Assembly: GCA_902363675.1 (NCBI GenBank)
Contig: CABJAV010000005.1
Coordinates: 1-64,000 of the forward strand
Origin: Lachnospiraceae bacterium
Lineage (GTDB): Bacteria; Bacillota; Clostridia; Lachnospirales; Lachnospiraceae
Direction: 5' to 3'
Length of the DNA stretch: 64,000 nt
Below the pieces are notes generated by a model that saw only the letters and a program-made list of their open reading frames with translations, ran no database searches and had not been told where the DNA came from. Positions 6,919 through 12,943 of the stretch are shown in pieces. Each line of letters opens with the position of its first letter. Within the stretch, counting starts at the first letter, position 1. A program made the position numbers and the translations under genes.

Positions 6919-6985
6919 CTAAATACACCACCCCGATTCCAACCAAATACACCAATCTAAGAAAGATTTCATACATTGTTTCCAT
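6911..6985 (-). CDS. 24-aa phage peptide, pVII/pIX-like candidate
   Basis: ATG at 6985, TAG at 6911. The ribosome site AAGGGGG is formed by the last codons of the pIII-like gene (stop at 6988), and the 3' end overlaps the next start by 8 bp; this tight fit argues for a real gene. The peptide METMYEIFLRLVYLVGIGVV plus YLDG is almost wholly hydrophobic. In Ff phages the end-cap proteins pVII and pIX are 32-33 residues; homology here is not shown. Confidence 0.55.
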   Translation of the reverse strand: METMYEIFLRLVYLVGIGVVYLDG

Positions 6986-6987
6986 AG

Positions 6988-8469
6988 TTACCCCCTTATT
7001 GCTTTTATAATCATAAGCGCAATTAGCAGAACAAAACCAAAAGCAATAAACGTTGTCACCCAATCCGGCAGAAAAGTGAATAACTTACCGATAGCTTTCG
7101 GTACATTTCCGACTTGATTCATAAATCCCTTAATATTGGATGTATCGAGACCACTATCAGACTCAGGGTCTTTTCTACCCCAGTTTGAGGAATTTTCGCG
7201 GTCATCCTTAGCAGCATCATCATCAATAAAAGTATCACGACCACCATTATTAATATCGTCCTTTTTATTATCAGTAATCCATACACCGTCATTGTCAAAA
7301 TGACCGTCACCATTGCCAGACACAACACCGTCAAGAGAAAAATCTACATAGGACCAACCGCCAGAGTGCCAAGAGTTATCATTTTCATCGGGAATGACTG
7401 TTAAAGAATCCGTACATAAAACCCTAAAATAAACACGGTAATTATGACCAACATAGAAGTCGTTATGCCATTCTTTTGCAGTTTTTGGAAGTAATTCATC
7501 AATCTTATCGAAACTTAAAACGTATTCAAGCTTATCAGCTTGAATAGTTTTGGAAATAGTAGCGGATTCTCCAAAATTTTTAAACTTTTCTTTAACCTCG
7601 TTATCCTCTTCAATCTTCTTACTAGTAAAGTTATTTTTTACATAATAAGAGTTCATGTGCTTATAAATAACACAACGCGATTCAACTTTAGCTTCAACAT
7701 AAGTTCGCGCATATTTATTCTTCGTGAGACTAAATCCCGTATCAGTTTTCGACTTCCACTTAAAAACTTGATATGAAGACACGGCATCCGTATCGCGATT
7801 TTCTGGAAGGACATCCTGCCCTTTTTGATTGTTCAAAATTAAATGACCGATTTTTTTATCTTCGAAAGGTCTATCCGCTGTACCATTCGGAATTGCATCC
7901 GTGTCCACTCCATCTTCGCCAATAACAGTAAATGACGTAGGAAGCGTACCAATAATATACTCACAGATACGCTTTTCGCTATCCTCAGTAACAAATTCTT
8001 TCGAACCAAAACAAATACCTCTTTTTACTCCAATACCATAATCTAAATTAGATAATTTACTATCATACCAAACAAAATAATATTTCTTTCCCCTTGCTTC
8101 AAAGCTACCGGAATGGCACTTGTTTTCGCTTGTATTCATAAGAATGGAACCACCATCCGTTGTAGCAGAATATTTGTAATAAGTATAAGAATCCGTAAGA
8201 GGGGATGTTGAAATAACAGCATCGCAAAATTCTTTCTTTTCAGGATTCCAAAACGATACAGTATCAGCACCAGCACAAGAAGGATTCCATTTAAAAAGTT
8301 GAAAAGAACCCTCCATCTTATTATCATCAAACCGGAAATCATAATCGGGTAATTCTACTGTCTCATCTGCACAAGCAACTGATTTTGGCAATACACCAAC
8401 GATTGATACAGCCATAGCAACCAGCATAAGAAAGCTGGTCATGCATTTTTTTATCATCAATTTTTTCAT
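6988..8469 (-). CDS. pIII-like phage adsorption/minor coat protein
   Basis: A 493-residue secreted, anchored protein: signal peptide at about 1-33 (MKKLMIKKCMTSF..., ending near SVACA), a large Tyr/Lys-rich outer domain, an Asp/Asn/Gly-rich flexible linker at about 387-449, and a C-terminal membrane segment at 470-490 with a basic end. This is the architecture of filamentous-phage pIII, which binds the host receptor and ends virion release. The start at 8469 has GAGGT upstream and gives a correct signal peptide; a longer frame to 8520 runs through the terminator and is rejected. The sequence of the outer domain is unrecognised. Confidence 0.8.
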   Translation of the reverse strand: MKKLMIKKCMTSFLMLVAMAVSIVGVLPKSVACADETVELPDYDFRFDDNKMEGSFQLFKWNPSCAGADTVSFWNPEKKEFCDAVISTSPLTDSYTYYKYSATTDGGSILMNTSENKCHSGSFEARGKKYYFVWYDSKLSNLDYGIGVKRGICFGSKEFVTEDSEKRICEYIIGTLPTSFTVIGEDGVDTDAIPNGTADRPFEDKKIGHLILNNQKGQDVLPENRDTDAVSSYQVFKWKSKTDTGFSLTKNKYARTYVEAKVESRCVIYKHMNSYYVKNNFTSKKIEEDNEVKEKFKNFGESATISKTIQADKLEYVLSFDKIDELLPKTAKEWHNDFYVGHNYRVYFRVLCTDSLTVIPDENDNSWHSGGWSYVDFSLDGVVSGNGDGHFDNDGVWITDNKKDDINNGGRDTFIDDDAAKDDRENSSNWGRKDPESDSGLDTSNIKGFMNQVGNVPKAIGKLFTFLPDWVTTFIAFGFVLLIALMIIKAIRG

Positions 8470-8484
8470 ATTGTCTACCTCACT

Positions 8485-8515
8485 AAAAAAGGAGCCAGGA
8501 ACTATTGTTCCCAGC
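8485..8515 (-). terminator. Attenuating terminator between major coat and pIII-like genes
   Basis: On the minus strand gctgggaac/gttcctggc (8515-8507 with 8502-8494, one G-U and one mismatch) is followed by TCC and TTTTTT. M13 has a terminator at the equivalent place after gene VIII, which keeps coat expression far above pIII. Confidence 0.65.
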
Positions 8516-8534
8516 CCCAAGGGTTGATTGCTTT

Positions 8535-8720
8535 CTACGCGTGTTTGAGACCACGCACGATTCCAATTGCAATACCGACTACACCGGATGCAAAGAATAC
8601 AAGCAAGATTGGGTTATTTGTTACAGTAGTAATCACTGTACTTACAACACCCATGATGCTAGTAACTGCTTCAGTAATAGAACCGCCAGCACCTTCTACT
8701 GCCATTGCCGCTAATGCCAT
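8535..8720 (-). CDS. Major coat protein candidate (pVIII-like)
   Basis: A 61-residue protein with a Gly/Ala/Thr-rich N-terminal part containing an acidic pair (E9, E17), one hydrophobic span at about 38-54 (ILLVFFASGVVGIAIGI) and a basic C-terminus RGLKHA. This is the layout of inovirus major coat proteins, where the basic end contacts the DNA. No clear cleavable signal peptide is seen; Pf3 coat also lacks one. The start follows GAGAGGTAG. It lies directly before the terminator and the pIII-like gene, as in Ff phages. Confidence 0.72.
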   Translation of the reverse strand: MALAAMAVEGAGGSITEAVTSIMGVVSTVITTVTNNPILLVFFASGVVGIAIGIVRGLKHA

Positions 8721-8751
8721 ACTCTTCTACCTCTCTTTCTTCTTTTCTCTT

Positions 8752-8976
8752 TTAATTTATTGTTATATCGGCAACATACGCTTTGCCGGAATAACCACAT
8801 CCGTAGGAAACAGAAATATTTTTACCGATATGTGACTCATTCACTTTGTCGGCTACATCCTCGAAAAGGAAAATTTTGTCGCAAGTATCACCAGCAACTT
8901 TTCCGGTTCCTTTTTCAGTTACAAATAAAATCTTTCCATGTTTCTTCTGCATTTCAACAAATCCGATTAACTTCAT
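8752..8976 (-). CDS. Small beta-rich phage protein, ssDNA-binding candidate
   Basis: A 74-residue soluble protein with AAGAGGT upstream of its ATG. Alternating hydrophobic strands (KILFVTEKGTGKV, KIFLFEDV, NISVSYGCGY, KAYVADITIN) suggest a small beta barrel. It sits between the replication genes and the coat gene, the place of gene V (ssDNA-binding protein, 87 aa) in Ff phages. No sequence match to pV is claimed; the role rests on position and predicted fold. Confidence 0.7.
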   Translation of the reverse strand: MKLIGFVEMQKKHGKILFVTEKGTGKVAGDTCDKIFLFEDVADKVNESHIGKNISVSYGCGYSGKAYVADITIN

Positions 8977-8981
8977 AATTT

Positions 8982-9197
8982 TTACCTCTTTTCTTTCTCT
9001 AACATTTCATTTACGCTACAATGATTATCACGCATAAAGTAACAGTCTTCACACCCTTTATACAAACCGCATCCATTACACGTAGGTATATAATCATATC
9101 TCTGGGGATGTTCTCTGCAGTCAGCTATAGGACAACTGCCATCTATACAAGACAATCCACAATAATCACTACACCTTTTGACTTTAACCATGCTCAT
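8982..9197 (-). CDS. Cys-rich small phage protein A
   Basis: A 71-residue protein with eleven cysteines spaced like zinc ligands (CSDYCGLSC, CPIADC, CNGCGLYKGCEDC). There is no membrane segment or signal peptide, so it is probably a cytosolic zinc-binding protein. The start overlaps the stop of the neighbouring Cys-rich gene (ATGA at 9197-9194). I do not recognise the family. It lies in the replication side of the module, so a nucleic-acid-binding role is plausible. Confidence 0.7.
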   Translation of the reverse strand: MSMVKVKRCSDYCGLSCIDGSCPIADCREHPQRYDYIPTCNGCGLYKGCEDCYFMRDNHCSVNEMLEKEKR

Positions 9198-9379
9198 TCT
9201 TTTTCTTTCTTCACTTTTTCTACTTTTCTACATGTTTTGTTAAGTCTGCATATTACGCATGTATCTTTATAGTGACACTTCCACTTTTCATCCAATGCGC
9301 GATTTTCCATATCGCATCCGAACGTATAATACATGCATGTCTGCTGTAATACACAAGTGAATTGATTACATTCACGCAT
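9194..9379 (-). CDS. Cys-rich small phage protein B
   Basis: A 61-residue protein (from ATG 9379) with eight cysteines and a Lys/Glu-rich tail (RKVEKVKKEKE). A TTG at 9391 could add four residues; the ATG is preferred because it overlaps the end of the upstream gene (stop TGA at 9372), which allows coupled translation. It is probably related in type, not clearly in sequence, to the next Cys-rich protein. Function unknown. Confidence 0.65.
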   Translation of the reverse strand: MRECNQFTCVLQQTCMYYTFGCDMENRALDEKWKCHYKDTCVICRLNKTCRKVEKVKKEKE

Positions 9380-9563
9380 AGGCAAGCTCAATCAAATTCT
9401 TCTTGTGCTTTTCCAGAATTGCACGCAATTCCGGTTCCACAACTGCATTGAAATAAAGTTTTTGTGGCATTGACGCAAACCCACAAGAAAACTGTACATG
9501 CATGACGCATGGATTCTCACTTTCTGTTTCAATGTCGATACTACGTTTTTCTTCATTCTTCAT
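9372..9563 (-). CDS. Small phage protein following rep, function unknown
   Basis: A 63-residue soluble protein whose ATG at 9563 lies within the last codons of rep (stop 9553) behind GAGGAAAAAGAG. It has an acidic start, a beta-like centre (VMHVQFSCGF) and a helical C-terminal half (PELRAILEKHKKNLIELAYA). No known motif. Its coupling to rep suggests a function in replication or its control. Confidence 0.65.
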   Translation of the reverse strand: MKNEEKRSIDIETESENPCVMHVQFSCGFASMPQKLYFNAVVEPELRAILEKHKKNLIELAYA

Positions 9564-10443
9564 TCTCTTTTTCCTCGCTTTCTTCTTGATAGTATCTATA
9601 AGTAACGGATTGATGTTCTCCGGTTACTTCCTTTTCGTGTACCAGCGTTAAACCGATAGAGTTCTCAATTGTCTGTAAGAAGTCCGCATATTCATACGCT
9701 TCTACGATAAATCCTTTTTCTTCCGGTTCTGGTATATTACGGCTTCTGTAATACCGCTTTTTTCCGAAAGTACTTTCGCACAAATCTTTCGTGAGGTACT
9801 TTGTTATATAGGTTGCGACCTTATGTTTATCCTTGACCTTTGTTGCAGTTGAGTAACCGAACCGCCAGCCGGATAAATTATATATGGTCGGATAATTTTC
9901 ATTTTTACTAGTACGGATATATGACTTCTTTCCAATAGCGACACGACCGCTATCCGTCAGCTTCATATCTCCAATGTCACAAATCACACCATGAATGTGC
10001 CATGCACCATCTTTGTGCTGTTCCGGTACAAACAGATATTTAATTTCTGAAGCATGCAATCTCCTTTGGTTCATAAACCATACGTTCGCCTTGCTCATAC
10101 AAATATCAAAGTCGTATCTATCGACTTTCGCACCGTCAAAAGTCAGAGTAATGAAATACTCCCAATTCGCTTGACGAGAGTACTTATAAATATTTTGTTT
10201 TGTACGGTTGAGCGAATTTCTTGCACTTCGTTCGGATTCTTCAAAAGTTGGAAGTCTTTCCATTTCATCCGTGAAAGGATTGTATTCCTTTTGGGATTCT
10301 CTTTTCTTCGGTTTTTTGTAAACAGGCTCGATAGTGGTTTCTCCGGTATAGATTGCATTTACCGGACTACTATACTTTCGAATTTCAACAGAACCATTCG
10401 CGTATTGAATTACCCGGAAATTATATGCACCATCCATAACCAA
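9553..10443 (-). CDS. Rolling-circle replication initiator, two-tyrosine HUH endonuclease
   Basis: A 296-residue Rep protein. Motif I is FITLTFD (97-103), the metal-binding HUH motif is WHIHG (H149 and H151), and motif III is YITKYLTKD with two tyrosines Y212 and Y216 each followed by YxxK spacing, as in phiX174 gpA-type and some inovirus initiators. It would nick the double-strand origin and drive rolling-circle synthesis of phage ssDNA. The C-terminus is very acidic. The ATG at 10443 has only a weak ribosome site; an ATG two codons later is possible. Confidence 0.88.
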   Translation of the reverse strand: MVMDGAYNFRVIQYANGSVEIRKYSSPVNAIYTGETTIEPVYKKPKKRESQKEYNPFTDEMERLPTFEESERSARNSLNRTKQNIYKYSRQANWEYFITLTFDGAKVDRYDFDICMSKANVWFMNQRRLHASEIKYLFVPEQHKDGAWHIHGVICDIGDMKLTDSGRVAIGKKSYIRTSKNENYPTIYNLSGWRFGYSTATKVKDKHKVATYITKYLTKDLCESTFGKKRYYRSRNIPEPEEKGFIVEAYEYADFLQTIENSIGLTLVHEKEVTGEHQSVTYRYYQEESEEKENEE

Positions 10444-10472
10444 TCAACCAACCCTAAAACAAAGATTTTCAA

Positions 10473-10501
10473 AAAATATTCTAATGTGTTGCCATTGTCA
10501 A
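10473..10501 (-). promoter_or_regulatory. Promoter of the phage replication-structural operon
   Basis: TTGACA (10501-10496) and TATTTT (10478-10473) on the minus strand, 17 bp apart, lie about 30 bp before the rep start. Confidence 0.75.
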
Positions 10502-10513
10502 GTAAGGCAACAC
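10486..10513. promoter_or_regulatory. Operator-like inverted repeat over the rep promoter
   Basis: Perfect 8-bp arms gtgttgcc/ggcaacac (10486-10493 and 10506-10513) flank the -35 box of the rep promoter. Position suggests a repressor site; a DNA hairpin used in replication is the alternative. Confidence 0.55.
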
Positions 10514-10598
10514 GCGCTACATTGTGACAGTCAGCCGATTATTCCTGATGATTTTGTGATTGCGCTTTGTGTACCATTCCTACACCCCTATCTTGTCT

Positions 10599-10710
10599 CC
10601 GGCATCAGAGAGGATTGGAGGGGTTTTACTCTCCGAGCCGGTGACGTTCTTTCCCCTTGCCCGAAATCCCAAGGGGAAAGAAGGAACCAACACGACTTAG
10701 GTCGTGTTGG
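10599..10710. other. Array of three hairpins, candidate phage origin/packaging region
   Basis: Three consecutive inverted repeats: an imperfect one at 10599-10641 (ccggc-agagag with ctctcc-gccgg), a perfect 12-bp one at 10647-10682 (ttctttcccctt/aaggggaaagaa, 12-base loop) and a perfect 10-bp one at 10687-10710 (ccaacacgac/gtcgtgttgg, TTAG loop). There is no convincing gene here. Intergenic hairpin arrays hold the plus and minus origins and packaging signal in filamentous phages; assignment here is inference. Confidence 0.65.
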
Positions 10711-10846
10711 AATGAAAGGTGCAAGCCTATCATTCTACGAAATTCCACCACCAGCACAGCGACAAGCCGATAAACTAAGGGTACAAACAAAGGAGAGCGA
10801 AATTTTTGTAAGGTTTCGGCAAGCCACTACCATGGCGGATATTTCC
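10711..10846. other. Phage non-coding stretch
   Basis: No gene, promoter or strong hairpin was recognised here. Open frames crossing it also cross the hairpin array and have no ribosome sites. Confidence 0.5.
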
Positions 10847-10878
10847 AAATAAAAAACGCGCAACCAAGTGGCTACGCG
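10847..10878 (-). terminator. Tandem terminator 1 (minus strand) at the phage right side
   Basis: On the minus strand cgcgtagcc/ggttgcgcg (9 bp with two G-U pairs, 4-base loop; 10878-10857) is followed by TTTTTTATTT. It nearly repeats the terminator at 10899-10930. Confidence 0.75.
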
Positions 10879-10898
10879 TGTATATATCAAAACGATAT

Positions 10899-10930
10899 AA
10901 TAAAAAAATGCGCAACCAAATCGGCTACGC
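10899..10930 (-). terminator. Tandem terminator 2 (minus strand)
   Basis: gcgtagcc/ggttgcgc (10930-10910) is followed by ATTTTTTTATT on the minus strand. Both terminators would block read-through from the host kinase-like gene into the phage operon. Confidence 0.7.
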
Positions 10931-10974
10931 AAAAGCTAATATTAATTTTTCAATTATCGCGCGAAGTAGTATCA

Positions 10975-11022
10975 TAACTACCGCTGACGCTTTCGTAAAA
11001 CAGCTTATTTATCAAATAGTTA
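10975..11022. repeat. TAACTA...TAGTTA hairpin, copy A
   Basis: The same outer arms as the hairpins at 3762 and 11064, with an inner ttcgtaaaa and a right arm matching 12 of 15 positions of the left-end hairpin. It may be a relic of an earlier att site or an accessory recombinase-binding arm. Confidence 0.55.
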
Positions 11023-11063
11023 CACGGACGCGCTCATATCGGGATAATTGAGTTCGCACTGTA

Positions 11064-11124
11064 TAACTACCACTCCGCTTACGCTTCGTTTTCGATAAAA
11101 CGCGGAACGTTTTACGAATAGTTA
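11064..11124. repeat. TAACTA...TAGTTA hairpin, copy B, containing the right repeat core
   Basis: Outer arms taacta/tagtta enclose an inner stem cgtttt-cgat-aaaacg. Its right arm holds the 16-bp sequence shared exactly with 3782-3797. Confidence 0.65.
11109..11124. other. Candidate attR core (16-bp direct repeat)
   Basis: Identical to 3782-3797 (gttttacgaatagtta). Sequence to its left belongs to the phage; sequence to its right resembles the displaced 3' half of the 6S gene. Confidence 0.5.
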
Positions 11125-11166
11125 CTCCAAAAAAAACTATACTCAACGCCGCGCGCACACCTCGGA
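11125..11166 (+). pseudogene. Displaced 3' half of the 6S-like RNA gene
   Basis: 24 bases after the repeat core comes ccgcgcgcacacctcgg; 27 bases after the left core comes ccgcgcgtacaatctgg, so layout and sequence match. The block at 11152-11163 (CGCGCACACCTC) is complementary at 11 of 12 positions to 3727-3738 (GAGGTGTACGCG), the 5' half of the 6S-like gene. This is what remains if the phage split the host gene and the two halves co-evolved before insertion. Confidence 0.45.
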
Positions 11167-11210
11167 CGCCAAAAGACATTCTTACAACATTACAAAACAA
11201 AAGATTTAGA

Positions 11211-11260
11211 AAAAGAAATGCAAAAACCGCTTGATAACACTTGATTTCTGCATTTCTTTT
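11211..11260. terminator. Likely terminator of the kinase-like gene
   Basis: A perfect 12-bp inverted repeat aaaagaaatgca/tgcatttctttt (11211-11222 with 11249-11260) lies directly after the kinase-like stop. T-rich ends on both strands suggest a bidirectional terminator. The long loop (26 nt) lowers certainty. Confidence 0.5.
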
Positions 11261-11271
11261 AAACATCTTTA

Positions 11272-11910
11272 TTATTTATTCTTTTTATTTTCCTGCATTT
11301 TTTCACGATAAGCCAGAATAATATCAACGCATTGTTCCGGTGTTATTTTACTGGTATTCAATGTCAAATCGTAGCTACGTGAATCTCCCCATTTCTTGCA
11401 GCTATAATAATTGTAGTAGCTGGCACGCTGTTTGTCTTTTTTCTGAATCAAATCTTTTGCCTTGTTCTCCGTCACGTCGTTTCGTTTGCTTACAGTCTTG
11501 ATTCGATCCTCAATATCTGCATGTATAAATACATTCAGGCAGTCTGGATTGGATGCTAGTGCATAATCTGCACACCGACCTACGATAACGCAGGATTCGC
11601 GTTCTGCAATCTTTTTGATTGTGTCAAACTGTGCAAGGAAAACCTTGTGGTTTAATGGCATATCCAAAAATGGAGCGGATGAATAATTTCCTCCGGAATA
11701 TGTATCCATGACTAATGAGTATAAAAAGCTGTTTGTCGGTTTTTCATCATGATTTTCAAAAATTTCTTCACAAAAACCAGAATCTTTTGCAGCTTGCGCC
11801 AAAAGATTCTTATCGTATAATTTTACTCCAAGTCGTTCGGCCAACAGACGTCCGACTTCATAACCTGCACTTCCAAATTCTCTTCCAATTGTATAAATTT
11901 GATTTCCCAT
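11272..11910 (-). CDS. Cytidylate kinase-like family protein
   Basis: A 212-residue P-loop kinase-like protein of the Cytidylate_kin_2 type: the N-terminal motif GREFGSAGYEVG (9-20) replaces the classical Walker A. The body shows kinase-type segments (CVIVGRCADYAL, VFIHADIEDRI, and a lid region with RASYYNYYS). Nucleotide monophosphate phosphorylation is the family inference, not a proven substrate. It starts at ATG 11910 behind GGAGGTAA and is the first host gene to the right of the prophage. Confidence 0.82.
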   Translation of the reverse strand: MGNQIYTIGREFGSAGYEVGRLLAERLGVKLYDKNLLAQAAKDSGFCEEIFENHDEKPTNSFLYSLVMDTYSGGNYSSAPFLDMPLNHKVFLAQFDTIKKIAERESCVIVGRCADYALASNPDCLNVFIHADIEDRIKTVSKRNDVTENKAKDLIQKKDKQRASYYNYYSCKKWGDSRSYDLTLNTSKITPEQCVDIILAYREKMQENKKNK

Positions 11911-12016
11911 AGCAAATTACCTCCAAGCCTTACTTAAACAATTGGTTCATATGTATTCATGTGTTATATGATGTATGAACTTTTGTTTTATATTTGTATA
12001 TATTATACAACAATTA

Positions 12017-12937
12017 TCACTTAGATTGCAATATTGATAGTAATTTTTTGAAATATTCTGGCAAAGGAGCTGAAAACTCCATGTATTCACCAGTTTTTGG
12101 ATGTATAAAACCGATTGTTTGTGCGTGTAATGTCTGTCCTTGCAAATTTTTAAAGGCTGATCGATTACTTGAATACAGGGCATCACCAAGCAAAGGATGC
12201 CCGATACTTGCCATATGCACACGTATTTGATGTGTACGTCCCGTTTCAAGTTTAAATTGCATATACGTATAATTTCCAAAGCGTTCAAGCACTTTGTAAT
12301 GCGTAATAGCTGGTTTTCCGTTTTTCTCGTTAATAGCCATTTTTTTACGCTCGATGGGATGCCTACCAATCGGACCTTCAATGGTTCCTTCATCATCTTT
12401 TACATTTCCACACACAATTCCTACATAAATTCGATTGACCGAATGTTCCTTGATCTGTTGCGCAATATCTACATGTGCCTCATCATTTTTACACACAATC
12501 AAAGATCCTGTAGTGTCCATATCAATACGATGCACAATTCCAGGACGGATCTCGCCGTTAATTCCACTCAGGGAATCTTTACAATGATACATAATTGCAT
12601 TTACTAGGGTACCGGTATAATGACCAGCGGATGGATGTACAACCATTCCTTTCGGTTTGTTGACAATTAAAAGATCTTGATCTTCGTATAAAATATCCAA
12701 AGGGATATCTTCCGGAACAATCGTCGTTTCCACGGCATCTGGTATTTCAATTTTTACCAGATCATCCGTATGTACCGGAAAACTCGCTTTCTGATTTTGA
12801 TCATTAACCCATACTTTTTGATTTTTAATTAGTTTCTGAAAAAAAGCGCGGGAGAAATCTGGATAAATCGTACTTAAAAATTTATCCAGACGCTCTCCCT
12901 CCTGTTCAAACTGTACTTCAAAAGATTCTGTTTGCAT
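12017..12937 (-). CDS. RluD-family 23S rRNA pseudouridine synthase
   Basis: A 306-residue RluA/RluD-type enzyme that isomerises uridines in large-subunit rRNA. An S4 RNA-binding domain lies at about 15-60, and the catalytic motif HRIDMDTTG at 136-144 holds the essential Asp (D139). A C-terminal GRTHQIRVHMASIGHPLLGD block is also typical. It directly follows lspA (6-bp gap), a common pairing in Firmicutes. Target positions cannot be told from the sequence. Confidence 0.92.
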   Translation of the reverse strand: MQTESFEVQFEQEGERLDKFLSTIYPDFSRAFFQKLIKNQKVWVNDQNQKASFPVHTDDLVKIEIPDAVETTIVPEDIPLDILYEDQDLLIVNKPKGMVVHPSAGHYTGTLVNAIMYHCKDSLSGINGEIRPGIVHRIDMDTTGSLIVCKNDEAHVDIAQQIKEHSVNRIYVGIVCGNVKDDEGTIEGPIGRHPIERKKMAINEKNGKPAITHYKVLERFGNYTYMQFKLETGRTHQIRVHMASIGHPLLGDALYSSNRSAFKNLQGQTLHAQTIGFIHPKTGEYMEFSAPLPEYFKKLLSILQSK

Positions 12938-12943
12938 GAGAAA

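Larger units (their letters stand above)
3782..11124. mobile_element. Inovirus-like (filamentous phage) prophage, about 7.3 kb
   Basis: Between identical 16-bp repeats lies a compact module with the filamentous-phage gene order: HUH replication initiator, small DNA-binding candidates, short single-membrane-span coat candidate, terminator, large pIII-like protein with signal peptide and C-terminal anchor, several tiny membrane proteins, and a Zot/pI-type ATPase. Size fits inoviruses. Filamentous phages of Gram-positive hosts are known (for example Propionibacterium phage B5 and the Clostridium phage CAK1). The element encodes no recognisable integrase, transposase or secretin. Flanking genes dtd and the kinase-like gene are normal host genes. 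Confidence 0.82.

Noticed and set aside
10484..10852. 122-aa plus-strand open frame upstream of rep
   Set aside because: It crosses the operator repeat and all three hairpins, has no ribosome site, and its composition is not protein-like.
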